Positions 26,224 to 36,894 of a DNA stretch of 64,000 nt are shown one piece after another. The DNA is from Hyphomicrobiales bacterium. GTDB lineage: Bacteria; Pseudomonadota; Alphaproteobacteria; Rhizobiales; Rhizobiaceae. The stretch lies in the NCBI GenBank assembly GCA_900469965.1, contig UBZP01000022.1, positions 142,211-206,210 on the forward strand, read 5' to 3'. Every line of letters starts with the position of its first letter. Positions within the stretch are counted from its first letter, which is position 1. The notes under the pieces are model-generated. The model saw nothing but the letters and a program-made list of their open reading frames with translations, did not search any database and had not been told where the DNA came from. Made by a program: the position numbers and the translations under genes.

Positions 26224-26607
26224 ATGGACGATGTGAAGTTCGGGGAGATCCTGCTGCCGGGTGACGAGGAGGAGCAGGAGAGCCAGCGCAAGCGCGTCCG
26301 CAAGCGCTTCTGGCCGGTGCTGAAACGGGCGATCCGGCAGATTCCGTTCAGCCGCGATCTCGTCGCCGCCTATTTCTGCGCTTTCGATCCCAGGACGCCG
26401 ACGCGGGTGCGCGGCATCCTCTTGGCCGCGCTCGCCTACTTCGTGCTGCCGCTCGACGGCATACCTGACCTCTTCGCCGTGGTCGGGTTCTCCGACGACG
26501 TCGCCGTGCTGACCGCCGCGTTTGCCGCCATCCGCGGCCATATCCGCGAGGATCACTACGTCGATGCCGATCGTGCGCTGATGGACGGGCTGGAGGAGGC
26601 CGGCTGA
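26224..26607 (+). CDS. YkvA family (DUF1232) protein
   Basis: A 127-residue protein starting at MDDVKFGEILL. The N-terminus (1-40) is charged; the core has a hydrophobic run (about 65-80) followed by PLDGIPDLFAVVGFSDDVAVL, which is the conserved D-x-IPD...G-x-DD motif of the family. Function is not established; some members are linked to membrane stress. It lies 77 bp after phhB on the same strand and may be transcribed with it. No further clue in the neighbourhood. Confidence 0.86.
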   Translation: MDDVKFGEILLPGDEEEQESQRKRVRKRFWPVLKRAIRQIPFSRDLVAAYFCAFDPRTPTRVRGILLAALAYFVLPLDGIPDLFAVVGFSDDVAVLTAAFAAIRGHIREDHYVDADRALMDGLEEAG

Positions 26608-26959
26608 AGGCGGCCGGGGTCCAAGTCGGGGCGGGCTTTCGCCGGTCGCGGCGGTGGCGCCAACCGGCCGGAACGTTCGGTCCGTGCCAGGATGGTGCAT
26701 TGTCAAACTCTTGCCTGAATCTTTGCCGACATCATCAAGCCGATGGGATGGGCTTCTTCATCGGCACCACGGCGATCCGGCCTCGAAGTCCGGCGGCAAT
26801 TTGCATTGCCGTCCGTTTCATAGTAACCGCCGCATCGACGAGATGAGGGTTTGTTGACGATTTGGTAACCAGAATTAAGTCAAATTAAATCAAATCGTGA
26901 TCATTCGAGCCGTTACGTCCGCGCTCGGGCGACGACAGCAAGACAACCGGCAGGGAATC
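26608..26959. other. 352-bp intergenic region before the IalB gene
   Basis: No gene seen. The first half is GC-rich and featureless. From about 26820 the sequence becomes AT-rich, with TTGACG at 26854-26859 as a possible -35, but no convincing -10 at 16-18 nt. TTAA occurs at 26875 and 26885, six bases apart. It probably holds the promoter of the gene at 26960. Confidence 0.6.
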
Positions 26960-27463
26960 ATGTTTGTAAGAAAATTCGCAACCGCACTCACCCTGGTCGT
27001 GGCGACGGCCGGCGTTGCCATGGCGCAGTCGCCGACGCGCATCCAGCAGTTCAACGCCTGGGGCGCCTACTCCTACCAGGCCAACAACGGCAAGGTCTGC
27101 TACGTTCTCTCGGTGCCGAAGGAAAAGGCGCCGGCGGGCGTCGACCACGGCGACATCTTCTTCCTCGTCTCGCAGCGCCCCGGCCAGAACATTTCCTACG
27201 AACCGCAGGCGATGATGGGCTACCCCCTGCAGGAGAACTCCAAGGTCAACGTCACGATCGACGGGCGCACCTTCGTGATGTTCACCAAGGGCAATTCGGC
27301 ATGGGTGGAAAACGCCGCCGAGGAGCCGGCCCTGGTCGCGGCGATGAAATCGGGCAAGGACATGTCGGTCAAGGCCACGTCGCGTCGCGGCACCGGCACC
27401 AGCTATTCCTATTCGCTGTCGGGAATTTCCGCGGCGCTGAAGCAGATCGAGACCTGCAAGTAA
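26960..27463 (+). CDS. ialB: Invasion-associated locus B (IalB) family exported protein
   Basis: A 167-residue protein starting at MFVRKFATALTL; the in-frame ATG at 26897 would put polar sequence before the signal. Residues 1-23 are a Sec signal peptide ending in AMAQ. The remainder has the IalB features: FNAWGAYSY, CYVLSVP, the central FVMFTKGNSAWV, and a terminal ETC Cys. IalB was named in Bartonella, where it aids erythrocyte entry; the family is broad in Rhizobiales and its general role in the envelope is unknown. A strong terminator follows. Confidence 0.88.
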   Translation: MFVRKFATALTLVVATAGVAMAQSPTRIQQFNAWGAYSYQANNGKVCYVLSVPKEKAPAGVDHGDIFFLVSQRPGQNISYEPQAMMGYPLQENSKVNVTIDGRTFVMFTKGNSAWVENAAEEPALVAAMKSGKDMSVKATSRRGTGTSYSYSLSGISAALKQIETCK

Positions 27464-27485
27464 GCCGTCCGCCGTTCCGTTGCAG

Positions 27486-27517
27486 AAGGCCGGTCCCGCG
27501 ACCGGCCTTTTCGCTTT
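27486..27517 (+). terminator. Terminator after the IalB gene
   Basis: AAGGCCGGTC at 27486-27495 pairs with GACCGGCCTT at 27500-27509 around a CCGC loop, then TTTCGCTTTT. It lies 23 bp after the stop codon. Confidence 0.88.
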
Positions 27518-27683
27518 TGCGGGGTGGACGTGACTTCCGCGCCGAAGGATGCTAAAGGCCGGCCCAACGGCTGGAGCGCGCGCAGAACGATGCGCCGGGC
27601 GCTCCTTGGATTTCATGATCGAGACGCGGCGGATCTTTCGGGTGGACAGCCCGGCGGCATGAACGCGCAACGGGATTGTACGA

Positions 27684-28922
27684 ATGGCGACCTTGGATTT
27701 TCTCAGCGGCACGGAACCTGCAACCGCCCGGCCGACGCGCACGGCGCCTGCCGCCGAAAAGCCGTCGCTGATCGGCCTGTCGCGGCAGGACATGGCCGCG
27801 GCCCTGGTCGAGAAGGGCGTTTCGGAGCGGCAGGTGAAGATGCGCGTCAGCCAGCTCTGGCACTGGCTCTACGTGCGCGGCGTCTCCGACTTCGACCACA
27901 TGCTGAACGTGTCGAAGGACATGCGCGAGATGCTGAAGACGCATTTCACGATCGCGCGCCCCGAGATCGTCGAGGAGCAGGTCTCCAACGACGGCACGCG
28001 CAAGTGGCTCCTGCGCTTTCCCGCCCGCGGCGCCGGCCGCCCCGTCGAGGTCGAGACGGTCTATATCCCCGAAGAGGGCCGCGGCACGCTGTGCATCTCC
28101 AGCCAGGTCGGCTGCACGCTCACCTGCTCCTTCTGTCACACCGGCACGCAGAAGCTGGTGCGCAACCTGACGGCGGAGGAGATCCTGGCGCAGTTGCTCT
28201 TGGCGCGCGACCGGCTCGGCGACTTCCCGGACCGCGAGACGCCGGCCGGCGCCATCGTGCCCAATGAGGGCCGCAAGGTCTCCAACATCGTCATGATGGG
28301 GATGGGCGAGCCGCTCTACAATTTCGAGAACGTCAAGCAGGCGCTCCTGATCGCCACCGACGGCGACGGGCTGTCGCTGTCCAAGCGCCGCGTGACGCTG
28401 TCGACCTCGGGCATCGTGCCGGAGATCTACCGCACCGGCGAGGAGATCGGCGTGATGCTGGCGATCTCGCTGCACGCGGTGCGCGACGAGCTGCGCGACA
28501 TGCTGGTGCCGATCAACAAGAAGTATCCGCTGAAGGAACTGCTGGAGGCCTGCCGCGCCTATCCGAGCCTGTCGAACGCCCGCCGCATCACCTTCGAATA
28601 CGTGATGCTGAAGGACGTCAACGACAGCCTGGAGGACGCCAAGCTGCTGGTGCAGCTCCTTAAGGGCATCCCGGCGAAGATCAACCTGATCCCGTTCAAC
28701 CCGTGGCCGGGCACGAACTACCAGTGTTCGGACTGGGAACAGATCGAGAAGTTCGCCGACTTCATCAACCAGGCCGGCTATGCCTCGCCGATCCGTACGC
28801 CGCGCGGCCGCGACATCCTCGCCGCCTGCGGCCAGCTCAAGTCGGAATCGGAGCGCATGCGCAAGGTCGACCGCATGGCCTACGAGGCGATGATGATCGC
28901 CGGCCACGGCGAGGACGACTGA
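27684..28922 (+). CDS. rlmN: Dual-specificity 23S rRNA A2503/tRNA A37 C2-methyltransferase
   Basis: A 412-residue radical SAM enzyme. The cluster motif is CTLTCSFC (C-x3-C-x2-C), preceded by [14 protein letters not shown], the SAM-binding GEP block, is present, as is the RITFEYVML segment. The resolving Cys is in [10 protein letters not shown] near residue 385. It methylates C2 of adenosine in rRNA and in some tRNAs. The N-terminal 30 residues are a variable Thr/Ala tail. Lies between the IalB gene and argG, the order I know from rhizobia. Confidence 0.96.
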   Translation: MATLDFLSGTEPATARPTRTAPAAEKPSLIGLSRQDMAAALVEKGVSERQVKMRVSQLWHWLYVRGVSDFDHMLNVSKDMREMLKTHFTIARPEIVEEQVSNDGTRKWLLRFPARGAGRPVEVETVYIPEEGRGTLCISSQVGCTLTCSFCHTGTQKLVRNLTAEEILAQLLLARDRLGDFPDRETPAGAIVPNEGRKVSNIVMMGMGEPLYNFENVKQALLIATDGDGLSLSKRRVTLSTSGIVPEIYRTGEEIGVMLAISLHAVRDELRDMLVPINKKYPLKELLEACRAYPSLSNARRITFEYVMLKDVNDSLEDAKLLVQLLKGIPAKINLIPFNPWPGTNYQCSDWEQIEKFADFINQAGYASPIRTPRGRDILAACGQLKSESERMRKVDRMAYEAMMIAGHGEDD

Positions 28923-28962
28923 GGCACGCGGATCGCTTCGCCGGCGATATCGCCCGAGGCGT

Positions 28963-29613
28963 TCAGCGCGTCTGCGTCATGAAGATCTTCACGGCGAAGA
29001 CCGAGAACACGCCGGCGAAGGTGTAGTCCAGTCCGCGCAGGACGCGGCGGTTGGTGCGCAGCCAGGCGGAGAGCTTGTCGGCGGCGAGCACGACGATCGT
29101 GTTGACCGGCATGCCGATCATGATGAACAGCAGTCCGAGCACGATCAGCTTTCCGGTCACGTCCGGATCGCCGGCCGAGACGAACTGCGGCAGGAAGGTC
29201 ATGAAGAAGATGATGACCTTGGGGTTCAGAAGGTTCACCCAGAAGCCGGTCGAGATGTTTCCCCACACCGAAGCGCCCTTCGGGGCGCTCACGTCGACAG
29301 GCTTGTCGGAGAAGCTCGAGCCCACCCGGATCGCCTGGATCGCCAGCCACAGCAGGTAGCCCGCACCGCCGGTCTTCAGGATCATGAAGGCGGTCGGCGA
29401 GGCGGTAATCAGCGCGGAAATGCCGAATGCGACGAGGAGGGTGTGCACCACGATGCCCATCGAGGTGCCGAGCACCACGAACAGCGCCGGACCGCGGCCC
29501 TGCGACAGGGCGCGGCTGATCGACAGCGTCATGTCCGGCCCCGGCGTCGCGGCCAGCAGGAGGCTCGCGGCGGTGAAGGCGACGAAGGTGGCAAGCGAGG
29601 GCAGGTAGTCCAT
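28963..29613 (-). CDS. LysE/RhtB family exporter
   Basis: A 216-residue protein starting at MDYLPSLATF, about six membrane segments. ATPGPDM near residue 25 is the family signature, and NLLNPKVIIFFMTFLPQF the second one. It should export an amino acid or similar small metabolite through the inner membrane. It is divergent from argG across 182 bp and convergent with rlmN. A second LysE-like gene follows argG at 31232. Confidence 0.9.
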   Translation of the reverse strand: MDYLPSLATFVAFTAASLLLAATPGPDMTLSISRALSQGRGPALFVVLGTSMGIVVHTLLVAFGISALITASPTAFMILKTGGAGYLLWLAIQAIRVGSSFSDKPVDVSAPKGASVWGNISTGFWVNLLNPKVIIFFMTFLPQFVSAGDPDVTGKLIVLGLLFIMIGMPVNTIVVLAADKLSAWLRTNRRVLRGLDYTFAGVFSVFAVKIFMTQTR

Positions 29614-29795
29614 GTCGGCGGGTCCGCTTTTTTTCGATGCGCTGCGTTCGATACTCCTGCGCAACCGGCTTGGAAAGGCAAATCGTCAGTCGGGCATGCG
29701 GCAACGCTTGTATCGGCGCACTTTCTGGCTAAAAGATGCCGGCGACATATGGCGCGGCGCGGCCGCATTTCCTGACACCAGACGGACAGACAACC

Positions 29796-31019
<1,224 letters not shown>

Positions 31020-31046
31020 GCGCGGCCGGTCACGGCCCATCCCAAC

Positions 31047-31077
31047 AGCCCGCCGGAACGGTTTCCGGCGGGCTTTT
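31047..31077 (+). terminator. Terminator of argG
   Basis: AGCCCGCCGGAA at 31047-31058 pairs perfectly with TTCCGGCGGGCT at 31063-31074 around CGGT, followed by TTT. It is 28 bp after the argG stop. Confidence 0.9.
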
Positions 31078-31231
31078 CGTTGTCCATCGCCAGAGCCGCC
31101 CGCCGGTCTGTGCGGTGCCGGTTGCGACCCTGCCGCGGTCAGCGGCGCCGGTCATGCCGTATCCCGCAAAGCGGGCCCTTGACGGCCCGCGGGCGACAGG
31201 CTCAGATGGGCACTTTCCCGCGGAGATTCCC

Positions 31232-31873
31232 ATGACCGGTTCGATGCTGTTCGGCGCCTTCCTCGCCGCGCTGTTCTATGTCCTCATTCCAGGCCCGGCG
31301 TTCCTGGCGCTGCTCGGCATCGGCGCCGGTCAGGGGCGGAAGGCGGGGGCGATGTTCATGGGCGGGCATCTGGCGGGCGACCTCGTCTGGTCGACGCTGG
31401 CGCTGGTCGCGATCGTCGGGGCAAGGACGATCGGCACGCTCGTATTCGACGTGCTCGGCCTCCTTTGCGGGCTGTATCTCGCCTGGATCGGCTGGACGGC
31501 GCTCAGGGCCAGGCCGCGCGGGGCGGACAAGCCGCTCGTGACGGTAGAACGGCCGCTGCGGCGCGGCCTGATCTTCGGGCTGACCAACCCGAAGGGATAT
31601 CCGGTGGCGCTCGCGACCTTCACGGCGCTGCTCGCCGGTTCGTCCAGCGCGCTGGAGTTCTCGTCCCTGCCGATGCTGCTCGCCGTTTCCCTCTTGGGGT
31701 TCCTGGTCGCCGATATCGTCCTGATCGCGGTCATCGGCGCCTCCGTCGTGCGCCGCTTCTATCGCCGGCACGAGCTTGCGATCGTTCGGATGTCGGGCGT
31801 GCTGTTCCTGGGCTTCGCGGTACAGGCCGTCTGGCACGCCGCACCCGGGCTTGCGGGCTGGCGCAGGGCGTAG
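31232..31873 (+). CDS. LysE family exporter
   Basis: A 213-residue protein starting at MTGSMLFGAFL. VLIPGPAFLALLGIG is the family N-terminal signature, and GLTNPKGYPVALATF the internal one. About six membrane segments are visible. It likely exports an amino acid. It shares little sequence with the LysE-type protein at 28963 beyond the signatures, so it is not a fresh duplication. It follows the argG terminator and has its own start region; it converges with the sensor kinase. Confidence 0.87.
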   Translation: MTGSMLFGAFLAALFYVLIPGPAFLALLGIGAGQGRKAGAMFMGGHLAGDLVWSTLALVAIVGARTIGTLVFDVLGLLCGLYLAWIGWTALRARPRGADKPLVTVERPLRRGLIFGLTNPKGYPVALATFTALLAGSSSALEFSSLPMLLAVSLLGFLVADIVLIAVIGASVVRRFYRRHELAIVRMSGVLFLGFAVQAVWHAAPGLAGWRRA

Positions 31874-31913
31874 GCAGCCGAAGGACACGCCGGATTTCAG
31901 AGGGCGCCCGTCG

Positions 31914-33308
31914 TCAGCCGGCAGGGACGCCGGTGGGGAAGGTGATGGTGGCGCGCAGGCCGCGCCCGTCCGGATTGTCCTCCAGCGCCAGCGTTGCACC
32001 GAACAGGGCGGCGATTTCCTGGACGATCGGCAGGCCGAGTCCCATGCCAGGCGCATCGCCCGTTCCGCCGCGGGCGAAGCGCTGCAGCACCTCGGCGCGG
32101 CGTTCGGCGGGGATTCCGGGGCCGTTGTCCACCACCTGCAGGCTCGTCCCGTCCCCCTCGGCGCGCACGGAGACCGTGACCTCCGCGCCCGGCCCGGCAT
32201 AGGCGATCGCGTTCTCGATCAGGTTTCGCAGCATCTCCCCGAACAGCAGCGGCTCGGCACGCACCGATGCCGCCGCCCCGCCTTCGAAGCCGAGATCGAT
32301 TCCCGCCTGGGCGGCGAGCGGCACATAGTCGGCGGTGGTCGACTGGGCCAGCGCGGTGACATCGATCACGTCGAGCGGGCGGGGCTCTGCCGACCCCGCC
32401 GCATCGATCTTCGCCATCAGCAACAGCTGGGCCAGGATGCGTTCGGCATGCGCCACGACCGCGTCGCCCTTGCGCGCCGCATCCCTGGCCTCTTCCAGCG
32501 TGTCGGCCCGGGTCGCCAGCGCGAGCTGGGTGCGGATGATGGCCAGCGGCGTGCGGAGCTGGTGGCTGGCGTTGCCGGAAAAATGACGCAGCGAATTGAG
32601 CGCCGATTGCAGACGCACCATGAAGGAGTTGACCGTCTCGACGAGGCCTTCGACTTCGCTGGGCACCTGTTGCTCGATCGGATGCAGGTCGTCCGGGCTG
32701 CGCTCCGCGATGGCGTCGCTGAGGCGGTAGAGCGGGCGCAGGGCGAGGGTCACGGCGATCCAGACGATGGCGGCGGCACCCGATATCATCAGCGCCAGGC
32801 GCAGGGCCGATCGGACGAGAATGGCCTGGGCGAGCTGGCGCCTGGCGATGGTGGTCTCGGCGACCGTGACGACGAAGGGGACCGAGTTGACGCCGGTGGA
32901 GGCGGAGCGGTGCAGCACGGCGACGCGGATCGGCTCGCCGCGGAAGCTGGCATCGGCATAGGCGGTCGGCGCGCCGTCGGTGTCGGTGATCGTCGGCAGC
33001 GCCTGGTAGCCGGTGATGAACTGGCCGGGCGGCCCCTCCACGCGGTAGAAGACGCGATCCTGCGCGGCCGATGTCAGCATCTCCAGCGCGACGTAAGGGA
33101 TATCCACCTCGAGCGCGCCGTTCTCGTTGACGACGACCCGCTCGGCGATCGCCAGCGCCGAGCCGGCGAGCACCCGGTCGGAGACGGTGTTGGCGGTCTT
33201 GACCGCCTCGCGATAGGTGTCGATCAGGGCCAGGACGCCGAAGACGGCGGTGGCGACGAGGAGCCACAAAAGCAACTGCCGGCGGAGCGATGGGGCCGGA
33301 TTGCGCAT
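31914..33308 (-). CDS. tctE: Sensor histidine kinase, TctE type
   Basis: A 464-residue protein with membrane helices at about 10-30 and 168-190 around a periplasmic sensor domain. A HAMP-like linker leads to His249 in NASHQLRTPLAII, then the ATPase domain with NAIAYAGPG (N box), VVDNGPGIP (G1) and GMGLGLPIV (G2). Its start codon overlaps the stop of the response regulator gene by 1 bp (TGATG). TctE senses citrate-like tricarboxylates in known systems. Divergent from the binding protein and tctCBA. Confidence 0.92.
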   Translation of the reverse strand: MRNPAPSLRRQLLLWLLVATAVFGVLALIDTYREAVKTANTVSDRVLAGSALAIAERVVVNENGALEVDIPYVALEMLTSAAQDRVFYRVEGPPGQFITGYQALPTITDTDGAPTAYADASFRGEPIRVAVLHRSASTGVNSVPFVVTVAETTIARRQLAQAILVRSALRLALMISGAAAIVWIAVTLALRPLYRLSDAIAERSPDDLHPIEQQVPSEVEGLVETVNSFMVRLQSALNSLRHFSGNASHQLRTPLAIIRTQLALATRADTLEEARDAARKGDAVVAHAERILAQLLLMAKIDAAGSAEPRPLDVIDVTALAQSTTADYVPLAAQAGIDLGFEGGAAASVRAEPLLFGEMLRNLIENAIAYAGPGAEVTVSVRAEGDGTSLQVVDNGPGIPAERRAEVLQRFARGGTGDAPGMGLGLPIVQEIAALFGATLALEDNPDGRGLRATITFPTGVPAG

Positions 33309-33982
33309 CAGGCGGGGGTCACCTTGTCCAGATAGTAGCCGATGCCGCGGGCGGTGCGCACGGTCAGGCCGTGCGGCGCGATGCGCCGGCGCAGGCGGCT
33401 CACATATTGCTCGATCGCGTTGGCGCTGAGATCGTCGTCGAAGGCTGCGAGCGACTGCATGATCGCCTCCTTGGAGACCACCTTGCCGGCGCGCATGAAC
33501 AGGATCTCCAGGAGCCCGAGTTCCCGCGCCGGGATGTCGAGCGGTGTGCCGCCGGCGGAGAAGGTGCGGGAATTGAGGTCGAGGTCGACGCCGCCGAAGC
33601 TCAGCGCCGACGAACGCAGCCCCGCCTGGCGCCTCAGCAGCATCCGCACGCGGGCCTCGAACTCGGAGATGTCGAACGGCTTGCTCATGTAGTCGTCGGC
33701 GCCGAGATCCAGTCCCTTCACCTTGTCTTCCGCCGCGCCGCGCGCGGTCAGGATCAATACGGCCGCCCGATTCTGCCGTGCGCGCATCGCGCGCAGCACC
33801 TCCAGCCCGTCCATCTCCGGCAGCGTCAGGTCGAGGATCACCAGGTCGAAGGCTTCGGCGGAGATCGCCGCGTCGGCGGAGGCGCCGTCATTGACCACGT
33901 CCACCGCGTGGCCGGTGCCGCGCAGGATGGCGGACAGCCCGTCGGCCAGCGCCCGGTTGTCTTCGACCAGCAGTATGCGCAC
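33308..33982 (-). CDS. tctD: Response regulator, OmpR/TctD type
   Basis: A 224-residue regulator. Receiver domain about 1-112 with phospho-acceptor Asp51 (VILDLTLPEMDG), Thr in LILTARG and Lys in MSKPFD. C-terminal winged helix about 125-222 (VSRLRRRI, TVRTARGIGYYL). Partner of the kinase encoded directly after it. It should control the divergent genes at 34151-38412 from the 168-bp gap. Confidence 0.94.
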   Translation of the reverse strand: MRILLVEDNRALADGLSAILRGTGHAVDVVNDGASADAAISAEAFDLVILDLTLPEMDGLEVLRAMRARQNRAAVLILTARGAAEDKVKGLDLGADDYMSKPFDISEFEARVRMLLRRQAGLRSSALSFGGVDLDLNSRTFSAGGTPLDIPARELGLLEILFMRAGKVVSKEAIMQSLAAFDDDLSANAIEQYVSRLRRRIAPHGLTVRTARGIGYYLDKVTPA

Positions 33983-34150
33983 CTGATACCTCCCCGTTCA
34001 CCTTCCCCGTCCGCCGTGCCGGCGTAAGAAGCGGCCAACACTTTGACTTTGCGCATAAACAGGCCAAAAAATCGATAGCGATCTTTCATTCCCGCCGCAG
34101 TCCCGCCGAGCGGGCTTGAGAACGGCGTCCCGGTCAGGCAATCTCGCCAC

Positions 34151-35218
34151 ATGCGCCTCCTCATTGCCTTTTTGCTTGCAGCATCCACCTGTCTTCCCGC
34201 CGCGGCCGCCGAGACCTTCTACCCGGCACCGGACGGCAAGGGAAACGCCCCGGTGCTCGTCGTCTACTCCTCGCTGGACGAGCCCTTGGCGCGGCCGATG
34301 ATCAAGGGATTCCAGGCCGCCAATCCCGATGTGGCGGTGCGCTACGAGGAGATGCTGACCGGCGAGGTCTACGACCGCGTCGTCAAGGAGACGGACGCCG
34401 GGCAGAAGACGGCCGACTTCGCCTTCTCCTCGGCGATGGACCTGCAGGTCAAGCTCAGCAACGACGGCTATGCCCAGCGCAGCGACCTGCCGATGAGCGA
34501 GCAGTGGCCGCAATGGGCCAACTGGCGCAACACCGCCTATGCGCTGACCTTCGAGCCCGCCGTCTTCGTCTACCACAAGCCGAGCTTCAGGACGGAAAAG
34601 CCGCCGGCCTCGCGCGCGGAGTTCCTCGACTACCTCGACCGTCACGGCGACGAGATCCACGGCCGCATCGCCACCTACGACATCGAGCGCTCCGGCGTCG
34701 GCTTCCTGTTCATGGCGCGCGACCAGGAGCAGTTCGGCGACATCTGGACGCTGATCCGCGCCATGGGGGCGGCCGGCGTGAAGCTCTATTCCACGAGTTC
34801 GGCGATCCTGGAGCGGATCGCGGACGGGCGGTTCGTGTTCGGCTACAACATCCTCGGCTCCTATGCGGCGGACTGGGCGGCCAATCATCCGGATGTCGGG
34901 ATCGTCCTGCCCAAGGACTACACCGTCGTGATGTCGCGCATCGGGCTCGTGCCGCAGGCGGCGGCGTCCCCCGATCTCGGCCGCCGCTATCTGTCGTTCT
35001 TCATGTCGAAGGAAGGCCAGACGATCATGGCGCGCGAGCTGCAGATCGCCGCCGTTTCGCCGGATGTCGCCGGCGACAACACGGCCACGGGGATGCAGGC
35101 GCTGTTGGGAACGCAACTGAAGCCCGTTCCGGTGAGCCCGGGCCTGATGGTCTATCTCGACCAGGTGAAGCGGGCGCGGCTGATCGCCCACTGGAACGAA
35201 GTGCTGCGGACGCAATAG
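34151..35218 (+). CDS. Periplasmic ABC-type substrate-binding protein in the tct locus
   Basis: A 355-residue protein. Residues 1-20 are a signal peptide (LLIAFLLAASTCLPAAAA). The fold is that of iron/phosphosugar-binding proteins (AfuA/PgtC class): VLVVYSSLDEPL, GFQAANPDVAVRYEEM, FSSAMDLQVKL. No ABC permease or ATPase is next to it, so it does not look like part of a normal importer. Between tctDE and tctCBA it may serve as a sensory partner for TctE, like PgtC of Salmonella; this is inference. Confidence 0.85.
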   Translation: MRLLIAFLLAASTCLPAAAAETFYPAPDGKGNAPVLVVYSSLDEPLARPMIKGFQAANPDVAVRYEEMLTGEVYDRVVKETDAGQKTADFAFSSAMDLQVKLSNDGYAQRSDLPMSEQWPQWANWRNTAYALTFEPAVFVYHKPSFRTEKPPASRAEFLDYLDRHGDEIHGRIATYDIERSGVGFLFMARDQEQFGDIWTLIRAMGAAGVKLYSTSSAILERIADGRFVFGYNILGSYAADWAANHPDVGIVLPKDYTVVMSRIGLVPQAAASPDLGRRYLSFFMSKEGQTIMARELQIAAVSPDVAGDNTATGMQALLGTQLKPVPVSPGLMVYLDQVKRARLIAHWNEVLRTQ

Positions 35219-35447
35219 CGGCGGTATCGCGCCCCGATCGTGGCGAGACTGTGCTACGATGTCAGCTGGATGACAGGTTTGTGTGGTGGCTTGAACACCT
35301 CGGCGGTTCCGTGGAGGCGGCGCCGGGCAATGGGGAGGAGACCCGCCATCATGGCGCAGCCGGCATGACCGCCGGCGCAGTGTGCTTTCTCCCTCGACAG
35401 TTCGAAACGACGCGCGGAGCCAAGCCGCGCCTGACGGAGGATATGCC

Positions 35448-36392
35448 TTGAAACAGTTTTTCCTTGCTTCCATTCTCGCCGGTGCGATGGCGCTGCCGGC
35501 GTTTGCCGCAGACTACAAGATCATAGCACCGGCCAATCCCGGCGGCGGCTGGGACCAGACGGCCCGCACGCTGCAGACGGTCATGCAGTCGGAAGGCATC
35601 TCCGGCAACGTGCAGGTGATCAACGTGCCGGGCGCCGGCGGAACGATCGGCCTTGCCCAGTTCGCCAGCCAGGACAAGGGCAATGCCAACGCCCTGATCG
35701 TCGGCGGCTACGTCATGGTCGGCGCGATTCTCACGAACAAGTCGCCCGTCACGCTGAAGGATGTCACCCCGATCGCGCGCCTGACCGGTGAGTACGAGGC
35801 GATCGTCGTGCCCGCCTCCTCGCCGTTCCAGACCTTCGGCGATCTCGTCGAGGCGCTGAAGAAGGATCCGGGCGCGGTCTCCTGGGCCGGCGGTTCGGCC
35901 GGCGGCACCGACCACATCGCGGTCGGCCTGATCGCCAAGGCGGCCGGCGTCGATCCGAAGAAGATCAACTACATCGCCTATTCGGGCGGCGGCGAGGCGC
36001 TGGCGGCTATCCTCGGCGCGCAGGTCAGCGCCGGCATTTCCGGCTATGGCGAATTCGAATCGCAGGTGAAGGCCGGCACGCTGCGGCTGCTCGCCGTCTC
36101 CAGCGCCGACCGGATCGAGGGCATCGATGCCCCGACCATCAAGGAAAGCGGCCTGGACGTCGTCGTCGAGAACTGGCGCATGGTCGCGGCCGCTCCGGGC
36201 CTCAGCGACGAACAGAAGGCTGCCGTCACCGCCGATATCGAGAAGCTCGCCAAGTCGGCCGCCTGGCAGGAACAGCTGAAGACGAAGGGCTGGCAGGACA
36301 CCTACCTCTCCGGCGCAGCCTTCAACGACCAGCTGGCCAAGGACGTCTCCGCCACCGAAGGCATCCTCAAAGACATCGGACTGGTCGAATGA
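35448..36392 (+). CDS. tctC: Tripartite tricarboxylate transporter substrate-binding protein
   Basis: A 314-residue protein from a TTG start at 35448, 7 nt after GGAGG (35436-35440). The nearby ATG at 35443 meets a stop at once (ATG CCT TGA) and the ATG at 35382 would bury the signal. The signal peptide is [20 protein letters not shown]. The mature part has [32 protein letters not shown] and [11 protein letters not shown], all TctC marks. It captures tricarboxylates for TctAB. Confidence 0.92.
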   Translation: MKQFFLASILAGAMALPAFAADYKIIAPANPGGGWDQTARTLQTVMQSEGISGNVQVINVPGAGGTIGLAQFASQDKGNANALIVGGYVMVGAILTNKSPVTLKDVTPIARLTGEYEAIVVPASSPFQTFGDLVEALKKDPGAVSWAGGSAGGTDHIAVGLIAKAAGVDPKKINYIAYSGGGEALAAILGAQVSAGISGYGEFESQVKAGTLRLLAVSSADRIEGIDAPTIKESGLDVVVENWRMVAAAPGLSDEQKAAVTADIEKLAKSAAWQEQLKTKGWQDTYLSGAAFNDQLAKDVSATEGILKDIGLVE

Positions 36393-36880
36393 CGGACGGG
36401 AACAAACCCGCAAGCGCAACGCGTCGCCCCGATGGGGCGGCGCTCGTCATCGCCGTCGTGCTGGCCGCGATCGCCGGCCTGATCTTCTGGGACGTCTCGC
36501 GTCTCACGGGGGCTGCCGGCTATTCGCAGGTCGGTCCGACGACCGTGCCCTATGCGATCGCCTGCTGTCTCATCGGCCTGGCGATCTGGACGGCGATCGA
36601 GGCCTGGCGCGGAGAGTTTCCCGAGCGCGAGCCGCAGCACGTCGCACCGGTGGTCTGGATCGTCGGCGGCCTGGCGGCACAGATGCTGCTTCTCAACGTC
36701 GCCGGCTTCTCGATCGCGACCGGCCTGCTGTTCGCGCTGACGGCCGCGGGCTTCGGCAAGCGGAAGCTCTGGATCACGATCCCCGTCGGCATCGTCCTTG
36801 CCTTCGTCGTTTGGGTGATCTTCGCCAAACTGCTGCAGCTCTCGCTGCCCACCGGGGCGCTCGAGCACCTGTTCTTCTAA
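36389..36880 (+). CDS. tctB: Tripartite tricarboxylate transporter small membrane protein
   Basis: A 163-residue protein with four predicted membrane helices (about 15-35, 50-70, 88-115 and 128-150). It overlaps the tctC stop by 4 bp (ATGA). In this transporter family TctB is the poorly conserved small subunit, identified here mainly by size, helices and position. It works with TctA in the inner membrane. Confidence 0.88.
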   Translation: MTDGNKPASATRRPDGAALVIAVVLAAIAGLIFWDVSRLTGAAGYSQVGPTTVPYAIACCLIGLAIWTAIEAWRGEFPEREPQHVAPVVWIVGGLAAQMLLLNVAGFSIATGLLFALTAAGFGKRKLWITIPVGIVLAFVVWVIFAKLLQLSLPTGALEHLFF

Positions 36881-36894
36881 GGGGACGGCAGATC

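Noticed and set aside
26875..26888. Possible CtrA site TTAA-N6-TTAA before the IalB gene
   Set aside because: The CtrA consensus needs seven bases between the half-sites; here there are six, and the stretch is AT-rich by chance as well.
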